Shown piece after piece: positions 1 through 16,676 of a stretch of 64,000 nt of DNA (the stretch's first letter is position 1; each line of letters opens with the position of its first letter). The stretch is taken from the NCBI RefSeq assembly GCF_900188125.1, contig NZ_FZOW01000011.1, positions 1 through 64,000 on the forward strand, written 5' to 3'. This DNA comes from Rhodococcoides kyotonense (GTDB lineage Bacteria > Actinomycetota > Actinomycetes > Mycobacteriales > Mycobacteriaceae). The notes under the pieces are model-generated. The model did no database searches. It saw nothing but the letters and a program-made list of their open reading frames with translations, and was not told the origin of the DNA. The position numbers and the translations under genes are program-made.

Positions 1-138
1 ACACCCACACCCCAAAAGGCATGAGCACCAAAAACATTCGGCACTGACATTCATCGACACACTGTTGAGTTCTCAAAGAACACGCGCACACCATCAGCCT
101 TGAAATCGCAATCTCAGGGCGTCTGGGGCAACCGTTCC
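1..138 (-). other. rRNA operon leader (16S rRNA lies beyond the left edge)
   Basis: Read on the minus strand this is the start of the transcript from the promoters at 139-330. It carries the palindromic TTGAGAACTCAA box (65-76) followed by CAGTGTG, which is characteristic of the antitermination/processing leader just upstream of 16S rRNA in Rhodococcus, Mycobacterium and relatives. The 16S gene itself is not in the window. The assignment rests on this box, on the tandem rrn-type promoters and on the absence of any credible ORF. Confidence 0.75.
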
Positions 139-167
139 AGCCTAACCGATCCGGCTGACCGAGTCAA
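139..167 (-). promoter_or_regulatory. rrn promoter, proximal (TTGACT-N17-TAGGCT)
   Basis: On the minus strand the -35 TTGACT (162-167) and the -10 TAGGCT (139-144) are separated by exactly 17 nt. The match to the primary-sigma consensus and the position just upstream of the rrn leader box make this a strong rRNA promoter. The start point is predicted near 132. Confidence 0.75.
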
Positions 168-301
168 TCGGCCGTTTTGTCGGACCTACCGAAACGACAC
201 TACCTGCTTGTCGTATCGGATTTTCAGTGCGAACCCCGTACTACCTCGTTGTCTCCGGCCTCTCGGCTGGAGTCGGTGTCCGTGTCGCTCTGACTTGGAT
301 A

Positions 302-330
302 AAGTTACGCGGCGGAAAACATCACGTCAA
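302..330 (-). promoter_or_regulatory. rrn promoter, distal (TTGACG-N17-TAACTT)
   Basis: A second primary-sigma promoter on the minus strand: -35 TTGACG (325-330), 17-nt spacer, -10 TAACTT (302-307). It lies 163 bp upstream of the proximal one, giving the tandem promoter layout usual for rRNA operons. The rest of 1-458 holds no credible gene; ORFs there are short or antisense extensions. Confidence 0.6.
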
Positions 331-458
331 ATTCCCAGGTCGCTCGGCAACTCAACGGCAAACACCGTGCCCGTGGTGGCGGCTCTGGCGACAGGTGGAT
401 ACCCACCCCAGAGCTGGAATCACACGTTTGTGACTCGCGCCACCGCGGCCCGCGGTGC

Positions 459-1748
459 TCAGATGATGCGCACGCCTGCAAAGTTGCGCTTGCCGCGTCG
501 CACCACCAACCAACTGCCGTGCAGCAGATCATCACGCGCGGGTGTCCACTCGTCGTCGGCGATCTTCTGGTTGTTGACCGATGCGCCGCCCTCTTTCACC
601 GCACGACGCGCGGCGCCCTTGCTCTCGCACAGTCCGGTGCCGACGAGCAGGTCGATGATCGTCGACGGCTCCCCCGATGCCACGTCGAACACCGACGTCT
701 CGCGCAGCGCAGCAGCCAACGTCGCTTCGTCCAGTTCCTGGAGTTCTGCACGTCCGAACAGCGCTTGGCTTGCAAGCTCGACCGCCCGGGTGTTCTCGGC
801 TCCGTGCACCAGCGTCGTCATCTCTGCAGCCAGACGCTTCTGGGCCTCACGAGCATGGGGTCGTTCTCTGGTCGCCTCGTCGAGTTCGGCGAGTTCGTCC
901 TGGCTCAGGAACGTGAACCACCGGAGGTACTTGACGACGTCTGCGTCGCCTGTGTTCACGAAGTACTGGTACCAGGCGTAGGGGCTCGTCATCTCCGGAT
1001 CGAGCCACAGGCTTCCGCCGCCGGTCGACTTACCGAACTTCTTGCCGTCCGCCGACGTCACGAGAGGAACCGTCAGAGCATGGACCGACGCCGCGTCCTT
1101 ACGTCGGTTCAGTTCGACGCCGGCGACGATGTTGCCCCACTGATCGGATCCACCGATCTGGAGAGTGCAGCCGTGCTTACGACGCAACTGCACGTAGTCG
1201 TTCGCCTGGAGCAGCATGTAGCTGAATTCCGTGTAGGACATGCCGTCGGCTTCGAGACGTGTCTTGACGGTGTCTCGCGCGAGCATGACGTTCACCGAGA
1301 AATGCTTGCCGATGTCACGCAGGAAATCGATGGCGGACAGTTCACCCGTCCACGACAGGTTGTTCTCGACGATTGCGCCCGTGGACGCGTCGCCGAACTC
1401 GACGAACCGCTCGAGCTGGCCGCGAATGCGGTCGGCCCATTCCCGGACTGTGTCCGACGAGTTCATCGTGCGTTCCCCGACGTCACGAGGATCTCCGATC
1501 AGGCCCGTCGCCCCACCGGCCAGAACGATCGGACGATGTCCGGCACGCTGGAAGCGCTTCAATGCGAGCAGAGGAACGAGGTGACCCGCGTGGAGACTGG
1601 GTCCGGTCGGATCGAATCCCGCATACAGGGTGATCGGGCCGTCGGACGTCGCCTTCTTCAGTTCGTCCAGGTCGGTGGACTGTGCGATCAGTCCGCGCCA
1701 TGTCAGTTCGTCGATGATGTTCTCGCTCACCCATCGATCTTCCCGCAT
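459..1748 (-). CDS. tyrS: tyrosine--tRNA ligase
   Basis: Charges tRNA-Tyr with tyrosine in the cytoplasm. The 429-residue product has the class I signatures in order: HAGH (HIGH motif, residues 53-56), the tyrosine-binding segment around YMLLQANDY (about 177-185), KFGKS (KMSKS motif, 237-241), and a C-terminal S4 RNA-binding domain (about 365-429). Length is normal for a bacterial TyrRS. The ATG at 1748 follows GAGGTG; a GTG six codons later (1730) is an alternative. It lies 32 nt after mpg on the same strand and just upstream of the rRNA operon. The order mpg-tyrS is the same as in mycobacteria. Confidence 0.97.
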   Translation of the reverse strand: MREDRWVSENIIDELTWRGLIAQSTDLDELKKATSDGPITLYAGFDPTGPSLHAGHLVPLLALKRFQRAGHRPIVLAGGATGLIGDPRDVGERTMNSSDTVREWADRIRGQLERFVEFGDASTGAIVENNLSWTGELSAIDFLRDIGKHFSVNVMLARDTVKTRLEADGMSYTEFSYMLLQANDYVQLRRKHGCTLQIGGSDQWGNIVAGVELNRRKDAASVHALTVPLVTSADGKKFGKSTGGGSLWLDPEMTSPYAWYQYFVNTGDADVVKYLRWFTFLSQDELAELDEATRERPHAREAQKRLAAEMTTLVHGAENTRAVELASQALFGRAELQELDEATLAAALRETSVFDVASGEPSTIIDLLVGTGLCESKGAARRAVKEGGASVNNQKIADDEWTPARDDLLHGSWLVVRRGKRNFAGVRII

Positions 1749-1780
1749 GGATCACCTCGGCCGTCCCCTAGGGCCGTCGC

Positions 1781-2395
1781 TCAGTCACCCGGCACCGCAC
1801 GGGGACTGCGACGGTAGCTCGACACAGCGCGCGAACTCGGGTCCCAGAACCGCCACGCCCTGTCGGCGCCCGTACTGACTCCGACGCGAGGGCCGGCCTC
1901 GACATCCGCGATGCACCGTGCGTCGGCATTCTTCGTCAGCGTTACCGCTGACGTCGGGTCGAGTAGATCGATACCGTTGTCTCCCAATGCGATTGCCAAC
2001 GTCGCACCGAAATTTCCGGGGCCGCTCGCCAGCCGCAGCTCGCTCGCACGCGGGCCGCGTCGTGCATGTGCGACGCCTTGGCCGCCGGTCACCACCCCAG
2101 CCCGCAGCAAGACTGCGCCTGCTTCCCCGTCGGGACCGCACGTGACGTTCATGCACAGATGCATCCCGTAGCTCAGGTAGACGTACAACCGGCCTGCCTC
2201 GCCGAACATGACGGAATTGCGCGGGGTCGGGCCACGATACGAATGAGCGGCCGGGTCAGGCCACGGTCCTCCTTCAGGGCCGCCGTAGGCCTCGACTTCC
2301 ACGATCTCGACACAGACGCCGTTGGCTGTGACCGATGCGCCGAGCAACGCACGCGCTGCGTCGATCGGATGTCCTGTCAGAGCGGCGATATCCAC
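1781..2395 (-). CDS. mpg: 3-methyladenine DNA glycosylase (AAG/MPG type)
   Basis: Base-excision repair enzyme that removes alkylated purines such as 3-methyladenine and hypoxanthine. The 204-residue product matches the Pur_DNA_glyco family in size. It has VEVEAYGGPEGG near residue 34, a segment that carries the catalytic acid in this family, then AAHSYRGPTPRNSVMFGEAGRLYVYLSYG split across residues 49-77, and LASGPG in the C-terminal half. The start is GTG at 2395 with no strong Shine-Dalgarno sequence. It is probably co-transcribed with tyrS and is divergent from the ABC-TetR operon. Confidence 0.93.
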   Translation of the reverse strand: MDIAALTGHPIDAARALLGASVTANGVCVEIVEVEAYGGPEGGPWPDPAAHSYRGPTPRNSVMFGEAGRLYVYLSYGMHLCMNVTCGPDGEAGAVLLRAGVVTGGQGVAHARRGPRASELRLASGPGNFGATLAIALGDNGIDLLDPTSAVTLTKNADARCIADVEAGPRVGVSTGADRAWRFWDPSSRAVSSYRRSPRAVPGD

Positions 2396-2416
2396 GGGGA
2401 CCCATCTTGCCGCCTG

Positions 2417-2446
2417 TTGACCCAGCAGTCGGACCGGGTCGATAAT
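2417..2446 (+). promoter_or_regulatory. Promoter of the ABC exporter-TetR operon (TTGACC-N18-GATAAT)
   Basis: The -35 TTGACC (2417-2422) and -10 GATAAT (2441-2446) are 18 nt apart, close to the primary-sigma consensus. The start point is predicted near 2453. That puts an upstream in-frame ATG at 2457 too close to the 5' end and supports translation from 2493, which has GGAGGT in front of it. Confidence 0.65.
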
Positions 2447-2461
2447 TCATCGGTGGATGAA
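2446..2461 (+). promoter_or_regulatory. Probable TetR operator (inverted repeat over the -10/start site)
   Basis: TTCATC-GGTG-GATGAA is a perfect inverted repeat that begins on the last base of the -10 hexamer and covers the predicted start point. This is where an autorepressing TetR protein would bind. The operon's third gene encodes such a protein. The link to that regulator is inferred. Confidence 0.5.
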
Positions 2462-2492
2462 ATCATCGATCGGTGAAATTCGGGAGGTCGTC

Positions 2493-3233
2493 ATGGGGAA
2501 TCTCGTCGAACCCGCAGTCGTCGTCGACACGCTGACCGTGTGTCGAGGCAAACGGACAGTTCTCCACGGCATCGATCTGACGATCCCGCGCGGCTCCATC
2601 ACCGGTCTGCTCGGGCCGTCGGGCTGCGGAAAAACCACCTTGATGAGGTCCATCGTCGGCACACAGATCGTGACGGGGGGCAGCGTTTCGGTTCTTGGAT
2701 CACCTGCAGGGGCCAAAAGCCTGAGGTCGAGGGTCGGCTACGTCACCCAAGCCCCGAGTGTCTACAGAGATTTGACCGTCCGCGACAACATCGCGTACTT
2801 CGCAGCCATGTACGGCCGCGGAGGCTCTGCCGTCGACTCCGCGATCGACTCGGTCGGGCTGGCAGATCACGCGTCGTCGCTCACGGCTGACCTGTCGGGC
2901 GGTGAACTCGGGCGGGTATCTCTCGCGAGCGCCCTTGTCGCCGAACCGGAGTTGCTGATCCTCGACGAACCGACCGTCGGACTCGACCCGGTCCTGCGGT
3001 TCGAACTGTGGGAACGATTCGCCCAGATCGCGGCCGCGGGCACGACGATTCTCGTGTCGAGCCACGTCATGGACGAGGCCGAACATTGCGACACGCTGAT
3101 TCTGATGCGCGACGGCGTCGTACTCGCCCGTCTCACACCGGACGAACTGCTGGACAGGACGGGTGAATCCACGCTCGAACATGCGTTTCTGTCTCTCGTC
3201 CGGTCGACCGAGAAGATGGAGAAGACGTCATGA
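2493..3233 (+). CDS. ABC transporter ATP-binding protein (drug/antibiotic exporter type)
   Basis: ATPase subunit of an ABC-2 exporter. It has Walker A GPSGCGKTT near residue 37, the Q-loop VTQAPSVYRDLTV, the signature LSGGELGRVSLA, Walker B LLILDEPTVGLDP and the H-loop VSSHVMDEAEHCD. This is the layout of daunorubicin-resistance-like and Rv1687c-like ATPases. The start chosen is ATG 2493 behind GGAGGT; an ATG at 2457 is in frame but sits at the predicted transcript start. It overlaps the permease by 4 nt, so the two are translationally coupled. Gene order ATPase-permease-TetR, divergent from mpg-tyrS, mirrors Rv1687c-Rv1685c. Confidence 0.92.
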   Translation: MGNLVEPAVVVDTLTVCRGKRTVLHGIDLTIPRGSITGLLGPSGCGKTTLMRSIVGTQIVTGGSVSVLGSPAGAKSLRSRVGYVTQAPSVYRDLTVRDNIAYFAAMYGRGGSAVDSAIDSVGLADHASSLTADLSGGELGRVSLASALVAEPELLILDEPTVGLDPVLRFELWERFAQIAAAGTTILVSSHVMDEAEHCDTLILMRDGVVLARLTPDELLDRTGESTLEHAFLSLVRSTEKMEKTS

Positions 3234-3985
3234 CCATGCAGATCTACGGTGCAGGCACGGGACGAATCCTGCGACAGTTGCGTTCCGATCACCGAACCGT
3301 CGCGATGATCCTGCTCGTACCGTCGCTGCTGATGGCACTTCTGTATTTCCTGTACGACGACGTCCCGACACAGCCCGGCACGCAGCCTCTGTTCGATCGC
3401 ATCGCGATCGCCATGCTCGGCATTCTGCCGTTCGTCGTCATGTTCCTCATCACGTCGATCGCGATGCAGCGCGAGCGAAGCACGGGAACGTTGGAGCGGC
3501 TGCTGACCACTCCGATGTCCAAGTTGGACCTGTTGGCGAGCTACGCGACTGCCTTCTCGGTGGCTGCGGTGCTGCAGGCACTACTGGCATGCGCCGTCTC
3601 GTTCGGACTCCTCGGCTTGACGACGTCCGGCCCGATGGCGTGGGTCTTGCTGATCGCAGTCCTGAACGCGATTCTCGGAGTGGCACTCGGCCTGTTGTGC
3701 AGCGCGTTCGCGCGTACCGAGTTCCAAGCGGTGCAGTTCATGCCGGTCGTCGTGGTTCCGCAGCTGTTCCTGTGCGGACTACTGCTTCCGCGCGAACAGA
3801 TGCCGGATTGGCTGCATGCGATCAGCAACGTGCTACCGCTCAGCTACGCAGTCGACGCACTACAGGAAATATCGGCGAACCCCACGTTCACCGGGCGCAT
3901 GGGCGTCGACATCGCAGTGGTGGCAGGCTTCACCGTCGTCGCACTGTGCGCAGGCGCCGCGACACTGCGTCGGCGAACACCGTGA
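3230..3985 (+). CDS. ABC-2 type transporter permease
   Basis: Membrane partner of the preceding ATPase. The 251-residue protein has about six hydrophobic segments: MILLVPSLLMALLYFLY, IAMLGILPFVVMFLITSIA, a long pair in the middle, a segment around QFMPVVVVPQLFLCGLLL, and a C-terminal VVAGFTVVALCAGAA. It also has the ABC-2 signature RERSTGTLERLLTTPMSKLDLL after the second segment. The substrate cannot be read from the sequence; lipid or drug export is usual for the family. It overlaps the genes on both sides by 4 nt. Confidence 0.92.
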   Translation: MTMQIYGAGTGRILRQLRSDHRTVAMILLVPSLLMALLYFLYDDVPTQPGTQPLFDRIAIAMLGILPFVVMFLITSIAMQRERSTGTLERLLTTPMSKLDLLASYATAFSVAAVLQALLACAVSFGLLGLTTSGPMAWVLLIAVLNAILGVALGLLCSAFARTEFQAVQFMPVVVVPQLFLCGLLLPREQMPDWLHAISNVLPLSYAVDALQEISANPTFTGRMGVDIAVVAGFTVVALCAGAATLRRRTP

Positions 3986-4590
3986 CGAAGGCCCCTGCGA
4001 CGACCCGAACCGGTCGGCGCCCTGGTCGATCGGGTACCAAGGACGCCATCCTCGCCGTCGCTCGTACCCGATTCGCGGAGGCAGGATTCGATGCGACGTC
4101 GATTCGCGCGATCGCATCGGATGCTGGAGTGGACGCCGCTCTCGTGCACCACTATTTCGGAACCAAGAGGGACCTGTTCGTCGCGGCCGTGGCGCTGCCG
4201 GTCGACCCGGCGACGGTGTTGGAACCGATACGCACCGCAGATACGAGCGATCTCGGTCGGACGCTGGTGAGCACGATCCTCGGTGTCTGGGACTCGGACC
4301 ACGGCGAGGCGGTCGTCGCTGCGTTCCGCTCGATGATCGCCAGCGGCGACACGAGTCTGATCAGCACCTTTCTGATGCAGATAGCGTTGCGCGACACCGC
4401 GGCTCGCGTCGACATGCCCGAGGGTTCGGGGCTCGAACGTGTCAACCTCGTTGCATCACAGATGACCGGGCTGTTGCTGACCCGACACATCCTGAAGCTC
4501 GAGCCGATCGCCTCGATGCCGGCCGACCGTCTTGTAGCCTCGGTGGCGCCGACGCTTCAGCGCTATCTGACGGGGCCGCTGCCCAGCTGA
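3982..4590 (+). CDS. TetR family transcriptional regulator
   Basis: A 202-residue TetR-type repressor. The N-terminal helix-turn-helix contains TRFAEAGFDATSIRAIA, then AGVDAALVHHYFGTKRDLF, followed by a helical ligand-binding domain. The GTG start at 3982 overlaps the permease stop (GTGA). The open frame extends far upstream antisense-style but has no other sensible start. Its place at the end of the exporter operon, and the inverted repeat over the operon promoter at 2446-2461, suggest it represses its own operon until an exported compound binds. The ligand is unknown. Confidence 0.9.
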   Translation: MTKAPATTRTGRRPGRSGTKDAILAVARTRFAEAGFDATSIRAIASDAGVDAALVHHYFGTKRDLFVAAVALPVDPATVLEPIRTADTSDLGRTLVSTILGVWDSDHGEAVVAAFRSMIASGDTSLISTFLMQIALRDTAARVDMPEGSGLERVNLVASQMTGLLLTRHILKLEPIASMPADRLVASVAPTLQRYLTGPLPS

Positions 4591-4598
4591 GAAGACTG

Positions 4599-4808
4599 TC
4601 AGGCCGACTGTGCGCGACCCAGAATCGATTCGTGCTCGACGTCGTCGACGTCTCGCGCTTCGTCGACGAGCAGGACGGGAATGCCGTTCTCGATCGGGTA
4701 TGCCCGACGCAACCGCGGGTTGTAGAGCAACTCGTCCTCCACCAGAAGGAGCGGGCCCTTGTCGACCGGGCACGCAAGAATGCCGAGAAGGTTCTGATCG
4801 ATCGCCAC
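4599..4808 (-). CDS. Trm112-like protein (UPF0434 family)
   Basis: A 69-residue cytoplasmic protein with the UPF0434/Trm112 layout: LLGILACPVDKGPL, a middle segment LLYNPRLRRAYPI, and ENGIPVLL. In zinc-binding members the first motif reads CPxC. Here the second cysteine is Asp and no other Cys is present, so metal binding is probably lost. Trm112 proteins activate methyltransferases elsewhere; the role in actinobacteria is not settled. It is convergent with the TetR gene (8 nt apart), as Rv1684 is in M. tuberculosis. Confidence 0.88.
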   Translation of the reverse strand: MAIDQNLLGILACPVDKGPLLLVEDELLYNPRLRRAYPIENGIPVLLVDEARDVDDVEHESILGRAQSA

Positions 4809-4897
4809 TGAAGTCCTTTTCTCGCAAGTTCTCGACTTCTTCGACGTGAGAAGTCCGTCTGCTCAACCTACCCAACCCACCGCACGCGGCTCGGGCG

Positions 4898-7800
4898 CTA
4901 TCTGTCCGACGCCTCGGCGGTCCTCGTGAATCGGTCCGCGACGACCGCTTTGGTCAACCGTCGGTACGAACTCTGATCGGCGTCGTAGAACCATGTCTTC
5001 GCGCTGGGTGTCGGCAAACCGAGTTGCTGCAGCTCGGAGGCGCGAGGACGGTATGCCCGGCCCAGAGGAATGCCGTCGACGACATGTACGACGTCGGGTC
5101 GCTGGGCGGGAAGCAGCACGGCCATCGCGTCGGTGATCGTTCGGGCCGCCAACGACCCGTGCGCTCGCACGGACAGTGCGCACACCGCGATCTCGTCGAC
5201 GCCATGATCCAGGCGTCGAGCCTGCCCGGCAGTCGCCCCATCCGCCTCGATGCCGTACACGACGACCGATTCGACGTCGTCCACCTCGCCGAAGGCATCG
5301 ATGATCGGTTGGGTGTACACCGGCCCACGTGCGGCCTTGACGACAGTGTCCTTGCGGTCGACCAGCCAGTAGTCTCCGTCCGCATCCCGTCGGAAGAGAT
5401 TCTCCGTCGGAACCCAGGAGTCCCCTGGTTCGAAGACACCGCGCATGAGCGGACTGGTGACCTCGCCCTCACTGCCCGGGCGTCCGAGGAGCAATCCGAT
5501 CTCGTCGTCGCGGCACATCCGCACGAAACCGTTCTCGTCCTCCTCCAGACGGCCCGACAGCGGGTCGTATGCGGCGAGCGCGACGCGAGCACTGCCCGGC
5601 AGAGGCCTGCCCTTCGACCCGATCTTGGTGCCGGCGACGTTCGCGAGAATGACGTCGTTCTCGGTGGACGCGTAGAACTCGAGAACGCGTGCCGGCGAGA
5701 ACCGTTCGAGGGTTCGCTTCCAAAGCCCGACGGGCATCCCGGAACCGATGAACAATCGCACCGGATGATTGAGGTCGAGTTCGAGGTTCTCGTCGTCGAG
5801 GATTCCCTGCATCATCGCCCACGTGTAGCTGATCACGGTCACGCCGTACCGCGCGACCTCGCTCGCGAAACGCGTCGAATCGAGGCCACGCGACAACGCG
5901 ATTCGCGAACCACCGGCAAGGGCTCCCCCGACACTGACCAGCAATCCAGCGGAGTGATGAAGCGGCGCAAGGCAATACACGGTATCGCCGGCGCCGAGTG
6001 CGGCAGCCGTCGCCGTTCCGTACGCGGACAACGCCCATCGGTGATTGGTGATGAAACGCGGCTCCAGTCCTCGGTCCGTCGCGGTGAACAGAACGACGGC
6101 CAGCTCGCGGGCGCGTCCTGGATCCGGTTCGAACCACGCGGGCAACCGCACGGAATCCGGATCGATCGCTTCGAGGTCGGTGACGTCGGCGCCGTCGGGC
6201 ACATCGAGTTCACGCACGTCACCACCACCCAGCACGAGCACGTTCGCAGCGAGAAGTGTTGCAGACTGCAGGTTTTCGGGGTCCGCGATGACTGTGTCGA
6301 CGTCGACGGCCCGCAACGCACTGTCCAAGTCCCCACCGGGCGGCAGGAGAACGGCGACCGCCCCGATACGCGACAGAGCCGCGACCGCCGCCAAGGCACT
6401 CGGCCGCGTCTCCATCAGAACACCGACGCGCGCCGACGGACGAACGCCCGACACGATCAAGCCGCGCACGACATTGTCGATACGCACGTTGACAGCCTGG
6501 TAGGTGTGCACGCGGTCGTCGAACAGGAAACATTCGCCTGCAGGCGACCGGCGGCCCTGCTCGGCGAGCAGCCGACCGAGAGACACCGTCGAATGCGGCT
6601 GCATCTGACCGAGTCTCGCCAATCGGGGCAGAGTGCGGACTGCTTCGGTCGAGATCTCCCGCGTGCCACGTACGGCGCCGGTTGCCGCTGCCGCCAAGCC
6701 TTTTCCGACGCCGACGCCCACCTCCGCAATCGATGCCGCAGTGTGGATCAACCGATTGCTCACGGAGACACCGCTTTCGGTGTCCGGATGCTCGTCGTAC
6801 CGCATTTCGTGCGCGGCCTCGGGTTGTTCACCGAGCCCTTCACGCCACCGAATCCACTCCCCCGTCGTCGGCCAGGTCTGCGACGCGGCCGTACTCCCCA
6901 CCACGAGGCCGAAATGCCCCGCACGCAACGTCGATTCGTAGATCTCGGCACGAGGGGCTGCGCGCTTGATACCGCGAACGGCCAGAGGCTGGCCGATGTC
7001 GTCGACCTCGCCGACGAATGCCAGCACCGGCACGGTCAGATTCGACAGCGTCAGGAGTCGGTCCTTGATGACGAATCCACCGGTCATCATCCGGTTGTGC
7101 ACGACGAACTGCTTGAGCAGTTCCGCGACCGCCGGACCGGACCAGGCGACCCAGCCGTCGAGCGCAAGGAACCGGCGCTGCGGCTCCCGAGGGAGCAGCG
7201 CCTCTCTGTCGTGAAGTTGCCTCAGGAAATCGAGGCGCGAACGCACCGTCTTCGCCGGGTCCAACAGCTGGAATCCGGTGCGTGCCATCCACCCCGACAC
7301 GGCGAGCCTCGTGAACACGTGATCGGCCAGGAATTCGGCGCCCCGGGTGGCGACGCCTGCCGGAATCCCCAACGGCAGCGCCGCGAGAGTATCGACGGGT
7401 GCGCCGAACGTGATGAGACTGGCCAGGTTCTTACCGCCCCGATACGCCGCGGCCTGATAGCAGAACATGCCGCCCTGCGAGTAGCCACCGAGATGGACGT
7501 CGCGGCCCGTGAGCTCGTACACCTTGTCCACGACTTCGCTGATCGCGACGACGTGATCGGCCAGTGTCCTACTCCAGCCGCCCTCCTCGGTGTCCGGAGA
7601 ACCGAAGTCGACGACCCAGGGATCGAGACCCATGCTGTGCAGGATGCCCGCCGCGCCTTGCTCGGTGGTGACGTCGTAGACGTCGGCGGACACCATCATC
7701 GGTGGAACGAGAACTACCGGCGGCCTCGACTCGTGCTCGGCGTCGTCGGGAAAATAGCGTCGAAGTCGGTACATCGCGTCACGATCGACGACCTTGAACG

Positions 7801-7918
7801 GAGACGGATCGACTTCGGTCTCGAGGCCACCGAGCCGGATGACCTCGAGACCGTTCTGTGCAGTGGCGATCGCTCGCCGCAACGGCTCACGAAACGCATC
7901 TGCATTCAGTCCCACCAC
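4898..7918 (-). CDS. Bifunctional alpha/beta hydrolase - acyl-CoA synthetase-like protein (Rv1683 type)
   Basis: A 1006-residue fusion. Residues about 60-360 form an alpha/beta hydrolase related to PHA synthases and lipases, with the nucleophile elbow GGYSQGG (144-150, Ser147). Residues about 450-1000 are an AMP-binding (ANL) domain, with PLHHSAGL and FYASTEN recognisable. Several adenylation motifs are degraded: the phosphate loop reads LFTATDRGLEPRF instead of TSGTTG-x-PK, TGD is PTEN, and the usual C-terminal catalytic Lys region ends LGRAYRPRASE. Rv1683, the syntenic homologue, is linked to triacylglycerol and lipid droplets. A role in storage-lipid metabolism is therefore likely, but classic acyl-CoA ligase activity is doubtful. 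GTG start behind AGGAG. Confidence 0.85.
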   Translation of the reverse strand: MVGLNADAFREPLRRAIATAQNGLEVIRLGGLETEVDPSPFKVVDRDAMYRLRRYFPDDAEHESRPPVVLVPPMMVSADVYDVTTEQGAAGILHSMGLDPWVVDFGSPDTEEGGWSRTLADHVVAISEVVDKVYELTGRDVHLGGYSQGGMFCYQAAAYRGGKNLASLITFGAPVDTLAALPLGIPAGVATRGAEFLADHVFTRLAVSGWMARTGFQLLDPAKTVRSRLDFLRQLHDREALLPREPQRRFLALDGWVAWSGPAVAELLKQFVVHNRMMTGGFVIKDRLLTLSNLTVPVLAFVGEVDDIGQPLAVRGIKRAAPRAEIYESTLRAGHFGLVVGSTAASQTWPTTGEWIRWREGLGEQPEAAHEMRYDEHPDTESGVSVSNRLIHTAASIAEVGVGVGKGLAAAATGAVRGTREISTEAVRTLPRLARLGQMQPHSTVSLGRLLAEQGRRSPAGECFLFDDRVHTYQAVNVRIDNVVRGLIVSGVRPSARVGVLMETRPSALAAVAALSRIGAVAVLLPPGGDLDSALRAVDVDTVIADPENLQSATLLAANVLVLGGGDVRELDVPDGADVTDLEAIDPDSVRLPAWFEPDPGRARELAVVLFTATDRGLEPRFITNHRWALSAYGTATAAALGAGDTVYCLAPLHHSAGLLVSVGGALAGGSRIALSRGLDSTRFASEVARYGVTVISYTWAMMQGILDDENLELDLNHPVRLFIGSGMPVGLWKRTLERFSPARVLEFYASTENDVILANVAGTKIGSKGRPLPGSARVALAAYDPLSGRLEEDENGFVRMCRDDEIGLLLGRPGSEGEVTSPLMRGVFEPGDSWVPTENLFRRDADGDYWLVDRKDTVVKAARGPVYTQPIIDAFGEVDDVESVVVYGIEADGATAGQARRLDHGVDEIAVCALSVRAHGSLAARTITDAMAVLLPAQRPDVVHVVDGIPLGRAYRPRASELQQLGLPTPSAKTWFYDADQSSYRRLTKAVVADRFTRTAEASDR

Positions 7919-7982
7919 AACAAACTCCTGCGTTCGACTCGGCTACCCGACCGCCCCACCTTAAGTAACTCGAAGCTTCTCA

Positions 7983-8012
7983 CACGCACCGTCGCGAAAT
8001 CCGGCGTGCGTG
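7983..8012 (-). terminator. Weak hairpin downstream of argH
   Basis: CACGCAC (7983-7989) pairs with GTGCGTG (8006-8012), 13 nt past the argH stop. The only T-run (TTTTT) lies on the plus-strand side, where no gene needs it. As an argH terminator it would have to work without a U-tract. Confidence 0.3.
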
Positions 8013-8024
8013 ACTTTTTGTGCC

Positions 8025-10654
<2,630 letters not shown>

Positions 10655-10713
10655 GGTGTGTGCGCTCCTTAATAGCTTCTGTGTTTGTCTGTGTGTCGAA
10701 CCCTCCGCGTGGA

Positions 10714-13355
<2,642 letters not shown>

Positions 13356-13359
<4 letters not shown>

Positions 13360-14287
13360 GAAAGGCCTCCCTTGTCGATGTTCCGAGTGTCGGTGTGCTG
13401 AGTGTCGGTGTTCTGGGCGGATACCATCGTGCCGATTCCCTCGCCGGTGAACAGTTCGACGAGTACAGAATGCGGAACGCGGCCGTCGATCACGTGCGCG
13501 GACGGTACTCCGCCCAGCACGGCACGCAAGCACGCTTCCATCTTGGGCACCATGCCCGCGTCGAGCGACGGCAGCAGCGCGGCCAACGCGTCGGGATCGA
13601 TCTCCGACGTGAGCGAACTTCGGTCCGGCCAGTTGGTGTACAGGCCTTCGACATCGGTGAGGACGACGAGTTTCTCCGCCCCGATCGCCTCGGCCAGTGC
13701 GGCCGCAGCAGTGTCTGCGTTGATGTTGTGTACGACGCCGTCGGCATCCGGCGCGATGGTCGAGACCACCGGAATACGTCCTGCCGCAATGAGATCGAGC
13801 ACCGCGTCGGGATTGACCGACGTGACGTCGCCGACGAGACCGATGTCGGTCAGCGCGCCGTCGACCATGACCTCGCGCTTCGACGCGGTGAACAGGTGCG
13901 CGTCCTCGCCCGAGATTCCGACGGCGTACGGGCCGTGGCTGTTGATCAGGCCCACCAGTTCTCGACCCACCTGACCGAACAGGACCATGCGGACGACGTC
14001 CATGACCTCCGGCGTCGTGACGCGGAATCCGCCCCGGAATTCGCCCGTCATCCCGAGCCTCGACAGCATCGCGGTGATCTGCGGGCCTCCCCCGTGTACG
14101 ACCACCGGATGAATTCCCGTGGTACGCAAGAAGACCATGTCCTCGGCGAACGCGCGCTTCAGGTCGTCGTCGACCATGGCGTTGCCGCCGTACTTGACGA
14201 CGACGATCTTGCCGTGGAACTTCTGCAGCCACGGCAGGGCCCCGGCGAGCGTGTGCGCCTTCTGCGACGCCGACAATTCGGTGGCGG

Positions 14288-14291
<4 letters not shown>
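13356..14291 (-). CDS. argB: acetylglutamate kinase
   Basis: Phosphorylates N-acetylglutamate; usually the arginine-feedback-controlled step. The 311-residue protein has VVKYGGNAM (nucleotide loop), VVHGGGPQI (substrate), and [12 protein letters not shown] near the C-terminal half. The long N-terminal helix ([20 protein letters not shown]) is the type found in arginine-sensitive hexameric NAGKs. The GTG start at 14291 overlaps the argJ stop; an upstream extension of the frame has no better start. Confidence 0.96.
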
Positions 14292-16612
<2,321 letters not shown>

Positions 16613-16636
16613 TGAGCGGGGTCGGGAGTAACCCAT

Positions 16637-16676
16637 GTGCACGAAAATACATAGCCCGCTATGGATTTTCGTGCAC
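16637..16676 (-). terminator. Hairpin over the stop codon of the unknown gene upstream of argC
   Basis: An 18-bp stem with a single A-G mismatch: 16637-16654 pairs with 16659-16676 around a CCCG loop. The stem contains the stop codon of the 16659-17258 gene. It separates the pheST transcript from the arg promoter. There is no U-tract. Confidence 0.5.

Noticed and set aside
7983..8020. Plus-strand intrinsic terminator with TTTTT
   Set aside because: No plus-strand gene lies upstream; kept only as a weak argH hairpin on the minus strand.
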